Part shown: in pieces, positions 24,599 through 31,868 of the stretch
Position numbering within the stretch: position 1 is the first letter of the stretch
Layout of the letters: each line of letters starts with the position of its first letter
DNA from: an uncultured Lachnospiraceae bacterium
GTDB taxonomy: Bacteria; Bacillota; Clostridia; Lachnospirales; Lachnospiraceae
NCBI GenBank assembly: GCA_948473115.1
Contig: CAOKWI010000049.1
Location: 1 to 33,861 of the forward strand
DNA: 33,861 bases
Direction of reading: 5' to 3'
Position numbers and translations under genes: made by a program
The notes under the pieces: model-generated
The model's input: the letters and a program-made list of their open reading frames with translations, nothing else
Databases searched by the model: none
What the model was told of the DNA's origin: nothing

Positions 24599-24717
24599 AA
24601 AGGGCAGAGTCAAGTGGACGGACAGGCAGCTGCCAAGCTCGCTTGAGCAGCTGCCTGTGCGGCCATTTGACGAGCGAAGCGAACCCGTAAAACCGAAGGT
24701 TTTACGGGTCTCTGCCC
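24599..24717 (+). ncRNA. Candidate structured RNA or multi-hairpin repeat
   Basis: Four nested or adjacent stems fold this stretch. P1 is GGGCAGAG (24602-24609) with CTCTGCCC (24710-24717). P2 is TCAAGTGG (24610-24617) with CCATTTGA (24663-24670, one G-U). P3 is CAGGCAGCTGC (24623-24633) with GCAGCTGCCTG (24647-24657), extended inside by CAAG/CTTG around a CTCG loop. P4 is CCCGTAAAACC (24684-24694), GAA loop, GGTTTTACGGG (24698-24708). P1 closes the whole. A second CTGCCCG-xx-ACTTGC block at 24754-24766 echoes the one at 24713-24725. It may be an independent RNA, a leader of the downstream small ORFs, or an intergenic repeat family. No match to a known RNA class is recognised. Confidence 0.5.
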
Positions 24718-24791
24718 GAGACTTGCAGAAAACCCCAAAGGTTTCACTGGTCACTGCCCGTAACTTGCTACAGTAATTAAGGTGATGTGGT

Positions 24792-24887
24792 ATGTCTGAG
24801 GAAATTAACAGGATATGCGCCGTTGAGGCGGCGGAAGGGGAGGGAATATGGCGATTTCAGACAGTGAAAAGATTGACCGGATATTAA
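24792..24887 (+). CDS. Possible 31-residue leader peptide
   Basis: A short frame, MSEEINRICAVEAAEGEGIW and eleven more residues, starts after AAGGTG and overlaps the start of the next ORF by 40 nt. If translated it would couple translation to that ORF. No homology is recognised and the ribosome site is mediocre. Confidence 0.25.
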   Translation: MSEEINRICAVEAAEGEGIWRFQTVKRLTGY

Positions 24888-25192
24888 AGGCTTATGTTCT
24901 GGAAGTACAGGCGTGGGCCCGCGACGACTTTAAGTATGCCATGGCCCGAAGCAATATGTCAGGGGAAAGGGCAGCAGAGAAAAAAACAGAGGAGAAAAAA
25001 GCAAGGCGAGACAGAACCTGGGAGGACAGTGCGGAACTGATATTTGTGATGCGCAGAAAACCCTGTAATTTTGATTTCCTTGCGAACAGAATTACAAAAT
25101 TGACGGCCAGGTATCGCAGGAAATACAAAATTGCCCTCCAGCCGGCCTTTCAGTGGGAAGAGGAGAACTGCAGGGAAGCAGTTGAAATTTAA
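24848..25192 (+). CDS. Small basic hypothetical protein
   Basis: A 114-residue soluble protein with a strong GGGGAGGGA ribosome site before the ATG. It is helical-looking and highly charged, with a KKTEEKKARRDRTWED segment in the middle and a hydrophobic-basic C-terminal half (ANRITKLTARYRRKYKIALQ). No known domain, signal peptide or membrane segment is visible. It lies downstream of the folded element with no closer promoter, so it may belong to that transcript. The aguA promoter overlaps its 3' end. It could be a nucleic-acid-binding or phage-derived protein; this is a guess from charge only. Confidence 0.6.
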   Translation: MAISDSEKIDRILKAYVLEVQAWARDDFKYAMARSNMSGERAAEKKTEEKKARRDRTWEDSAELIFVMRRKPCNFDFLANRITKLTARYRRKYKIALQPAFQWEEENCREAVEI

Positions 25193-25210
25193 AATGAGTT
25201 TCGATATAAT
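25182..25210 (+). promoter_or_regulatory. Promoter of the aguA-aguB operon
   Basis: TTGAAA (25182-25187), a 17-nt spacer and a perfect TATAAT (25205-25210). The resulting leader before aguA is about 100 nt. Confidence 0.7.
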
Positions 25211-25315
25211 GTCTTCATACTTGGAAGTCCGGGCAATGCGGAAACCTCACCCGGCAGTGCAAAATCATGTACCCTGCACACCGCAACAGCAGGGACAGAT
25301 CCCACGGAGGTCAGC

Positions 25316-26425
25316 ATGAAGATTATCAAGGATTCCACACCGGCGTCGGACGGCTATCATATGCCGGCGGAATACGAACCACATGAAGGCTGCATTATGA
25401 TCTTTCCGGAACGTTCTGACTCCTGGCAGTACGGGGGCTATGCGGCTCGGAAAGCTTTTGTGCAGGTGGCGGAAGCCATAGGGGTTTCGGAGAAGGTCAC
25501 GGTATGCGCCAGCGCCGCCCAGTATGACAATGCAAGGGCGCTGCTTCCGGAACAGATCCGTGTGGTGGAAATGTCCAGCAATGACGCATGGGCAAGGGAT
25601 TACTGCCCTACCTTCGTGACAAACGCCAGGGGGGATATACGAGGGATAGACTGGGGGTTTAACGCATGGGGCGGACTCCATGACGGCCTCTATTTTCCCT
25701 GGGACAGCGACAATAAGATGGCCAGAAAGATCTGTGATCTTTTGAATAAGGACATATATGATAAACGTGATTTCATCCTGGAGGGCGGTTCCATTCACGT
25801 GGACGGGGAAGGGACCTGCATGGTGACGGAGAGTTGTCTGCTCAGCGAGGGGCGCAATCCGCAGCTGACAAAGGAGCAGATCGAAGATACCTTAAAAGCC
25901 TACCTGGGAGTATCTGTCGTTTTATGGCTGCCCTGTGGGATATATCAGGATGAAACCAATGGACATGTGGATAATATCTGTGCCTTTGTGAAGCCCGGCC
26001 AGGTGGTACTGGCATGGACGGAGGATGAGACGGACGTACAATATGAAATGTCCAGGGCCTGCCTGGAGTATTTGAACCGTGTAAAGGATGCCAGGGGCAG
26101 GAGCATTCAGGTTCATAAACTGCCGCTGCCCAGGCCGGTGACCATTACCGCGGAGGAATGCAAGGGGCTGGATGCCTGCTGGGACGAGCCTGCACGTACA
26201 CCGGGGGAGAGACTGGCAGCGTCTTATATAAATTTCTATATTGCCAACCGGACAGTGGTCATGCCTGGGTTTGGCGATCCTGCGGATGAGAGGGCGAGGG
26301 GGATTTTACAGGGATTATTTCCCGACAGGGAAGTGGTACAGATCTACGCCAGGGACATCCTGATCGGCGGAGGAAATATCCACTGCATTACACAGCAGAT
26401 CCCTACAACAGGTAAAGGGTTATAG
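25316..26425 (+). CDS. aguA: Agmatine deiminase
   Basis: A 369-residue pentein-fold enzyme that hydrolyses agmatine to N-carbamoylputrescine and ammonia in the cytoplasm. Diagnostic blocks are PAEYEPHEGCIMIFP (17-31), NDAWARDYCPTF (89-100), ILEGGSIHVDGEGT (154-167), NGHVDN with H217, and the C-terminal GGGNIHCITQQ with nucleophile C357. Length is the family norm. A CGGAGG ribosome site sits directly upstream. It is followed by aguB, giving the two-step route to putrescine without ornithine. Arginine decarboxylase is not in the window, so agmatine may come from elsewhere on the chromosome or from the environment. Confidence 0.96.
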   Translation: MKIIKDSTPASDGYHMPAEYEPHEGCIMIFPERSDSWQYGGYAARKAFVQVAEAIGVSEKVTVCASAAQYDNARALLPEQIRVVEMSSNDAWARDYCPTFVTNARGDIRGIDWGFNAWGGLHDGLYFPWDSDNKMARKICDLLNKDIYDKRDFILEGGSIHVDGEGTCMVTESCLLSEGRNPQLTKEQIEDTLKAYLGVSVVLWLPCGIYQDETNGHVDNICAFVKPGQVVLAWTEDETDVQYEMSRACLEYLNRVKDARGRSIQVHKLPLPRPVTITAEECKGLDACWDEPARTPGERLAASYINFYIANRTVVMPGFGDPADERARGILQGLFPDREVVQIYARDILIGGGNIHCITQQIPTTGKGL

Positions 26426-26460
26426 ATACGAATATGATAAAATATCAAATATAGATTGAT

Positions 26461-26522
26461 ATGTATGCAGAAATATGATGATATGTATGCAGAAATATGA
26501 TTGAAATGTATGCAGAAATATG
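26461..26522 (+). repeat. Three 17-bp direct repeats between aguA and aguB
   Basis: ATGTATGCAGAAATATG occurs exactly at 26461-26477, 26483-26499 and 26506-26522, with 22- and 23-bp periods (about two helical turns). The first two copies followed by A each read as a mini-ORF M-Y-A-E-I-stop. They could bind a regulator, act on translation, or be slippage debris. Confidence 0.85.
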
Positions 26523-26536
26523 CGTGAGGGATAGAA

Positions 26537-27412
26537 ATGAAGAATGTAACCGTAGCGGCGGTGCAGATGTACTGTAACCGTTCCATACAGGAAAATATAG
26601 CGGCAGCGGACAGGCTGGTGAGGGAAGCGGCGGCGAAAGGCGCGCAGGTGGTTTTACTGCCGGAGCTGTTTGAAACCTGGTATTTCTGCCAGGAGAAAAA
26701 TTACGATTCCTATGGGCTTGCACGGCCAGTGGAGGAGAATCTTGCCGTCTGCCATTTCCGCAAGGTAGCGGCGGAATTAAGGCTGGTACTCCCGATCAGC
26801 TTTTATGAGAGGGCGGAAAACGTCACCTATAATTCCGTGGCGGTCATAGACGCGGACGGCAGCGTCCTGGGAGTGTACCGTAAGACCCATATTCCCGATG
26901 ACCATTTTTATCAGGAAAAATTTTATTTTGCCCCCGGCAATACGGGCTTCCGGGTGTGGGATACAGCTTATGGAAGGATTGGCGTGGGGATCTGCTGGGA
27001 TCAGTGGTTTCCGGAGGCAGCCCGGTGCATGGCGCTGATGGGGGCGCAGATACTGCTGTATCCCACGGCCATCGGCTCCGAGCCCATTATCCAGTGTGAC
27101 AGTATGCCGCACTGGAGACGATGTATGCAGGGGCACGCGGCGGCAAATGTAGTGCCCGTGGTCGCTGCAAACCGGATCGGAGAGGAGAACGTTGTCCCTC
27201 TGAAGGAAAACAATGACCAGATTTCCGAACTGGTATTTTACGGGTCTTCCTTTATCACGGATGAGACAGGGGAAGTGTTGGAGGAAGCGGGAAGGACAGA
27301 GGAGCAGATACTCCTCCGTACCTTTGACCTGGAAGCCATGGAAGAACTTCGCTTCAGCTGGGGACTGTTCCGGGACAGACGCCCGGAAATGTACAAAAAG
27401 ATCACAGAATAA
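26537..27412 (+). CDS. aguB: N-carbamoylputrescine amidase
   Basis: A 291-residue carbon-nitrogen hydrolase of the nitrilase superfamily. It converts N-carbamoylputrescine to putrescine, CO2 and ammonia. The catalytic triad is E43 (LLPELFET), K116 (YRKTHIPDD) and C153 (GICWDQWFPE). The QEKFYFAPGNTGF segment and C-terminal FSWGLFRDRRPEMY are typical of AguB. A GAGGGA ribosome site precedes the ATG. It is separated from aguA by 111 bp containing three direct repeats and is probably on the same transcript. Confidence 0.95.
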   Translation: MKNVTVAAVQMYCNRSIQENIAAADRLVREAAAKGAQVVLLPELFETWYFCQEKNYDSYGLARPVEENLAVCHFRKVAAELRLVLPISFYERAENVTYNSVAVIDADGSVLGVYRKTHIPDDHFYQEKFYFAPGNTGFRVWDTAYGRIGVGICWDQWFPEAARCMALMGAQILLYPTAIGSEPIIQCDSMPHWRRCMQGHAAANVVPVVAANRIGEENVVPLKENNDQISELVFYGSSFITDETGEVLEEAGRTEEQILLRTFDLEAMEELRFSWGLFRDRRPEMYKKITE

Positions 27413-27465
27413 GTTCCTGGAAGGATAATCAGACCAAACCCAGACCAAACCGGATTTAGCTCCAA

Positions 27466-28140
27466 TTAACCCCGAAAATTACTGTAGCTGTTCTTCTTCA
27501 GGCGGTTGCGTTCCTTTTTCATAAGATAAGAGTCCAGTCCGGCCACATGATTATTTAAACGGCAGCCATAAACGGTTCTGCCGTTTTCCAGTTCCTGGAT
27601 CCGTGCTACCAGGCCGTAGAGGTGGAAGGTATATCTCTCGCCAAATTCCTCGATCTGATCATTGAGGAGCACATGAATCAGGCTTCCGGCCCTGAACTTG
27701 ACATCACTGTCGCAGACCACGGCGAAGCCGTTGGAACTGACGTCCCGGATGATGGCCTCATAGGCGGCGCGGTTGGAGCCGATCCGGATGGAAGTCTCAA
27801 TGCCCACATAGCATCGGAAGTTCTCTCTCCGGTTGTAGGCTACGCTCTCCGCAATGGTGGTAAGGCTGTAACAGAGTGTGCCGTCAGACCTTCTCAAGAG
27901 GGTGTTGGACACGTTCTTAAACAGATGCGGTTTCTCGTCCCCTGTAGCGGCAAGCACATTCAGGATAACGCCTTTGCCCCGGAAGGATATGGGCTTGCCG
28001 TCCTGGAATACAGCGTCAGCGAAAATCATATGTCTTCTGGCATTTATCTCCTGTACTTTGCTGGTAAAAACGAGGGAGTTGTTATTCACGCTGACAAACA
28101 GGGTGAGCTCCTGTCCCGGTCTTAATTCTTCAATACGCAT
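27466..28140 (-). CDS. PilZ-domain protein, YcgR-like c-di-GMP receptor
   Basis: A 224-residue protein with an N-terminal YcgR-like beta domain (~1-95) and a C-terminal PilZ domain. The c-di-GMP motif RRENFR (104-109) follows the interdomain linker, and DVSSNGFAV (133-141) is the D/NxSxxG motif. YcgR-type proteins bind c-di-GMP and brake motility or adjust surface behaviour. A ribosome site AGAGGT precedes the ATG. The gene begins 27 bp after the heparinase-like gene on the same strand, so it may be its co-transcribed neighbour. No flagellar gene is seen in the window. Confidence 0.9.
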   Translation of the reverse strand: MRIEELRPGQELTLFVSVNNNSLVFTSKVQEINARRHMIFADAVFQDGKPISFRGKGVILNVLAATGDEKPHLFKNVSNTLLRRSDGTLCYSLTTIAESVAYNRRENFRCYVGIETSIRIGSNRAAYEAIIRDVSSNGFAVVCDSDVKFRAGSLIHVLLNDQIEEFGERYTFHLYGLVARIQELENGRTVYGCRLNNHVAGLDSYLMKKERNRLKKNSYSNFRG

Positions 28141-28167
28141 AATGTAACCTCTGTCTATCTCTTGCTG

Positions 28168-30057
28168 CTATTCTATTTCCAATTCAAATTTTTCATCTGC
28201 CATGACAAGCCGTATGCGGTACAGGTCATGATCCCACGCGGTCTGCAGTCTGGCGTCCGTGATGGGCAGGACTTCCACTGACATAAGCTTTGCCCCCGAA
28301 AAAGCGGCCTGTGCCAGAGCGCCAAGCTGTATGCAGCCTTCCGTCACTTCCGGCTTCTCATAGGTGATAAAATTCAAAATAACATTTTCGGCACTGGTAG
28401 TATCTGTCAAAAGAATCCTATTTTTCAGTTTATCAAAAAAAACTCTGCGCGTATAGTGTTTTTTGCAAGTTTTCGCAGGATTCCCCGGCTCGTCTTCCAT
28501 ACCGCTTCCGAAACGATCCTTCATAGGATAAGCGCCGGACAGTTCCATGGTGATACTGCTTTCTGCTTCGTGGAAGGCGGTTTTGACATCCTTGGCGCAG
28601 TATTTGGCGCCATTCTGCTGATCCAGCCCCTCTATTGTGGGCAGATTGTGATAGCAGGACTGCATGGTCCAGATCTCATATCTGCGGGAGGAAAAGGTTT
28701 TCGCCGAATAACTTTCCACACCGATGTCAACGAACAGGGGATGTCCGTTTTTGTAAAGGGTGAAGCTGCCCGTGTCATTGTGGTTGTGGCTGTCGTCATT
28801 ATCCCCTGCCTTCACTGCAAGGCAGAAGGTATGATTCCTGGAAACGAACAGTCCCACGCTGGGATAATAAATATCCCTGTGTGCCGGCATCCGGGAAGTG
28901 TCGTAATCCATGACCTCCTGATAGTGGAACAGGGTCTGCATCCTGTAAAAGAGGTTCAGGCGGTTGGCCTCATCGGCGAAGATATCACTTCCCGTGGCTT
29001 TGAAATCCCTGGCCGCAAAGAGCATCAGTTCAGGCTGGGCGGTTCTCTTGCCAAAAAGAAATTCCCGCACGCCGGCACGTCCCGCCACAGGGGAACAGTC
29101 CGCGAAATTAATATAGTATTTGTCATCCACATGCACATGTAAGATGTAGGATGCAATATTTTTCACTTTGCTCCACGCATACAAATCCTTTAAGGCGCCG
29201 CCTGTGACCTGATCCAAGATCCATGCCGCGCCGTCCAGACACAGGCCTGCATGGCGGAAGTACTGGGCACCCTCGTCGCAGCAGCCGTCCTCGCCGTAAT
29301 CCCTGAGAAAATAGTCAAGGCTTTCCGCGGCCTTCAAGGTGACGGCCTTTAAGGAGGCAGTCTTTTCCGTGCCGGGGAGGGCTCCCTGCAAAAAGACGGC
29401 CAGCAGTACATTCTGTGTGCACCAGGGGGTCCAGTTGTTCAGGGATTCCCCGTCCTTTCCCATCCACCAGAAATATTCGTTGAGGTAGGGGCTATAAATG
29501 CGCCGCTCCAGTTCAAGGGCGATGCGTGCATTGATAAAGGGGCTTACCCGGTCCAGACGGCTTCCCAGAAGATAGCGGACGCAGGCGAGCTGTGCCCCCG
29601 TCTCGCAGGCAAACAGATCCAGCACGGGCTGTGCGGTATCGGGCAGAATCTCCTGGGGGGTATCGCGGACGTAAGAATTGTGGGCCGGAAGCTGCCAGGC
29701 GCTTTCCTCACAGAGGACAAAGATTCCGTTAATGATATCGTCCAGAAAACGCCCCTGATCCTCCAGGCATTCCGCCACAACCAGGGAGTTTAATGCATAC
29801 CGTCTCTCAAAATAGAGTTTTTCAAAGTCGACACGGTTTCCGGTGCGCTTGAAATTCATGTAATCAGTGGCACGGATCATCGGATATTCATACCCCAGAC
29901 AGGCTTCACCCCGGGAGATCACAGCCTGGCGCAGCTCCCAGGGCAGTCCCTCATATGCCGCTCTGTCCTCGACAGCGGGAAACGGCCGGTAGTCCAGCAG
30001 CCGGTCATTCTCTTCCCAGAAGTGTTCCATTGTGCTTAAAAATCGTTTCTCCATCAT
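28168..30057 (-). CDS. Heparinase II/III-like polysaccharide lyase family protein
   Basis: A 629-residue protein with an N-terminal alpha-toroid-like helical half (to ~360) and a C-terminal beta-sandwich. DNDDSHNHNDTGSFTLYKNG matches the H-N-H-N-D block of the heparinase II/III domain, followed by HPLFVDIGVESY. No signal peptide is visible, so it probably acts in the cytoplasm on imported uronic-acid oligosaccharides, as unsaturated-product lyases of this superfamily do. The exact substrate is unknown. AGGAGAGG precedes the start at 30057. It follows the response regulator by 100 bp and may be regulated by it. Confidence 0.8.
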   Translation of the reverse strand: MMEKRFLSTMEHFWEENDRLLDYRPFPAVEDRAAYEGLPWELRQAVISRGEACLGYEYPMIRATDYMNFKRTGNRVDFEKLYFERRYALNSLVVAECLEDQGRFLDDIINGIFVLCEESAWQLPAHNSYVRDTPQEILPDTAQPVLDLFACETGAQLACVRYLLGSRLDRVSPFINARIALELERRIYSPYLNEYFWWMGKDGESLNNWTPWCTQNVLLAVFLQGALPGTEKTASLKAVTLKAAESLDYFLRDYGEDGCCDEGAQYFRHAGLCLDGAAWILDQVTGGALKDLYAWSKVKNIASYILHVHVDDKYYINFADCSPVAGRAGVREFLFGKRTAQPELMLFAARDFKATGSDIFADEANRLNLFYRMQTLFHYQEVMDYDTSRMPAHRDIYYPSVGLFVSRNHTFCLAVKAGDNDDSHNHNDTGSFTLYKNGHPLFVDIGVESYSAKTFSSRRYEIWTMQSCYHNLPTIEGLDQQNGAKYCAKDVKTAFHEAESSITMELSGAYPMKDRFGSGMEDEPGNPAKTCKKHYTRRVFFDKLKNRILLTDTTSAENVILNFITYEKPEVTEGCIQLGALAQAAFSGAKLMSVEVLPITDARLQTAWDHDLYRIRLVMADEKFELEIE

Positions 30058-30157
30058 TGCCCAACCTCTCCTTCATATTTTTGTTATCATACCGCCTTCC
30101 GGCACAAACGATTATCACCATGGAGCCTTTGGCGTGGCGGTACGATGGAATCGCTCC

Positions 30158-31762
30158 TTACATAAACTGGCTGTTCAGATACTCGGTGGGGGAGACGCCC
30201 TCCACCTTCTTAAATACCTTGCTGAAATAAAAAGCGCTCTCAAAGCCCAGCATTTCCGCCACCTCATAGACCTTGAGATTTCCCTCCGCCAGCAGGCGCT
30301 TGCTTTCCGATATCTTGCAGGTGTTGATATATTCGGAGAACCCCACGTCATTATGCTTGCCGAAAAGCTGGCTCAGGTAGTTGGGGCTGATTCCGAATAC
30401 TGCCGCCACTTCGTTGAGGGAAAGGCGTTCCTTCAAATGGGCGTTAATATACTTTTTCACGTTGGCGACAGTGTGATTCTTATAGTCCTTATGATGACTC
30501 TCAAAAAGCTGACACATCTGTCGCTTAAAGGAACTGAGCCAATTGACGATCTGCTCCACGGTAGTCTGTTTATAGATGGAGCGATACCCGTCCGGGTTGT
30601 CCCGGAAGAAACCGGATACAATCGTCTCGCCGTCCTGGAGCAGGGAGATCGACAGGTATAAAATATTGCAGGCGCCGTCCATAGCCTGTACAAAGTGGTC
30701 AGGGTGGGACAGGAACAGTTCACAGAGATTATCCAGTGTGCGGTTCAGGATATCAGCGTCATATTCTTCAAAAGCCTTGATCAGATCCTGCCTGAACAGA
30801 CTGATGTTAAAAGAATTATGAGAGGCGTCCGGCTTCACACATTCCTCAAAAAAGACAATAGTGTTTTTTTCCTCCGTGGAGAGGCTTGCCTGCCTGGAGC
30901 ACTGGTAGGAGTCGCAGATGGCAAGGGGGGCGTCCACCATGCTGCCGATACCGCAGCGGAAAGACACGTTGTAGTACTTTGTCAGGGTTTCGCTGATGTT
31001 GGACAGAATCTCCTTTAGTTCCGCGCCATATGGGAAACTGCCGGTCTGCCCCGCCTCATAGCAGAAGATCAGGGCGAAGTGTCTGGTGTCCAGGGAAAGG
31101 CAGAAACAGGGGCGGTATTTTCCGGCCAGTTCCTTTAACATCTGCATGGAAGTGGAAAACAGGGACAGCTGTTTCTCCATGGGCAGGGAATCTGCCTGAT
31201 TGCCGGTCATTTCCCCATAGCAGCACACGTAACCGTCATAGTGGAAATCCAGATTCAGATCCTTGCTTTGCAGAAGAAACTGCTCCTCTGATTCAAACAG
31301 GTTATTGATCAGACGGATGAAAAACTTGTCATAAAAGGGATGCACAATGCTCTCCGGCGAACTGCTCCTGTTCGCCGATTCCTGTATCCGCTTCAGCACC
31401 CTTTCCACGGCCTCTGTCAGGGAAGCGGGGGTGAGCTCCATTTTCACCAGATAATCCGTCACCTGGTAAGTGAGGGCCTCCTTTACCATATGGAAATCTT
31501 CATAGCTTGTCAGGATGATAAAGTAAGGGTATTCGTCGCCGTACTGTTCCCTGCACTTCCTGATCAGCTCCAGGCCGCTCATAACCGGCATTTTTACATC
31601 CGTGATCACAATGTCCGGCGACTGCTCATATATGATTTTGAGGGCAGCCTGTCCGTTGACCGCGGTGCCAATCACCTTGATATCCAGTTCCACCCAGTTC
31701 AGCATGGACTTAATGCCTACCTGAACAAGGGGTTCATCATCCACAATCAGTAATTTATACAT
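30158..31762 (-). CDS. YesN-like response regulator with AraC-type DNA-binding domain
   Basis: A 534-residue regulator. The N-terminal receiver has the acidic pocket D8/D9, phospho-acceptor D55 (VITDVKMP) and the conserved lysine in YLVKMEL. A long middle region of ~250 residues links to the C-terminal AraC/XylS double helix-turn-helix (~434-534: LSLNEVAAVFGISPNYLSQL and VYEVAEMLGFESAFYFSKVF). Such regulators pair with YesM kinases and activate sugar-uptake and polysaccharide genes. AAGGAG precedes the ATG. It is encoded directly downstream of its kinase across a strong hairpin and upstream of the heparinase-like gene, a likely target. Confidence 0.93.
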   Translation of the reverse strand: MYKLLIVDDEPLVQVGIKSMLNWVELDIKVIGTAVNGQAALKIIYEQSPDIVITDVKMPVMSGLELIRKCREQYGDEYPYFIILTSYEDFHMVKEALTYQVTDYLVKMELTPASLTEAVERVLKRIQESANRSSSPESIVHPFYDKFFIRLINNLFESEEQFLLQSKDLNLDFHYDGYVCCYGEMTGNQADSLPMEKQLSLFSTSMQMLKELAGKYRPCFCLSLDTRHFALIFCYEAGQTGSFPYGAELKEILSNISETLTKYYNVSFRCGIGSMVDAPLAICDSYQCSRQASLSTEEKNTIVFFEECVKPDASHNSFNISLFRQDLIKAFEEYDADILNRTLDNLCELFLSHPDHFVQAMDGACNILYLSISLLQDGETIVSGFFRDNPDGYRSIYKQTTVEQIVNWLSSFKRQMCQLFESHHKDYKNHTVANVKKYINAHLKERLSLNEVAAVFGISPNYLSQLFGKHNDVGFSEYINTCKISESKRLLAEGNLKVYEVAEMLGFESAFYFSKVFKKVEGVSPTEYLNSQFM

Positions 31763-31791
31763 AATCTCTCCTTACTGTTCCTTTCCATTTT

Positions 31792-31864
31792 AGGCAATTG
31801 CGAAAGCCTGAATTAGAGTGACGTCCCAAAGCCTGTCTGCCAGATGCGGGTTTCGCAATTGCCT
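31792..31864 (-). repeat. Inverted repeat between kinase and response-regulator genes
   Basis: AGGCAATTGCGAAA (31792-31805) and TTTCGCAATTGCCT (31851-31864) are exact 14-bp inverted repeats with a 45-nt loop. They fill the gap between the kinase stop and the regulator ribosome site. It could set the ratio of the two proteins by mRNA processing or partial termination. Confidence 0.75.
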
Positions 31865-31868
31865 GTCT

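Noticed and set aside
26461..26522. Short regularly spaced repeats as a CRISPR array
   Set aside because: The repeats are 17 bp with only 5-6 bp between them, so there are no spacers; no cas gene is near.
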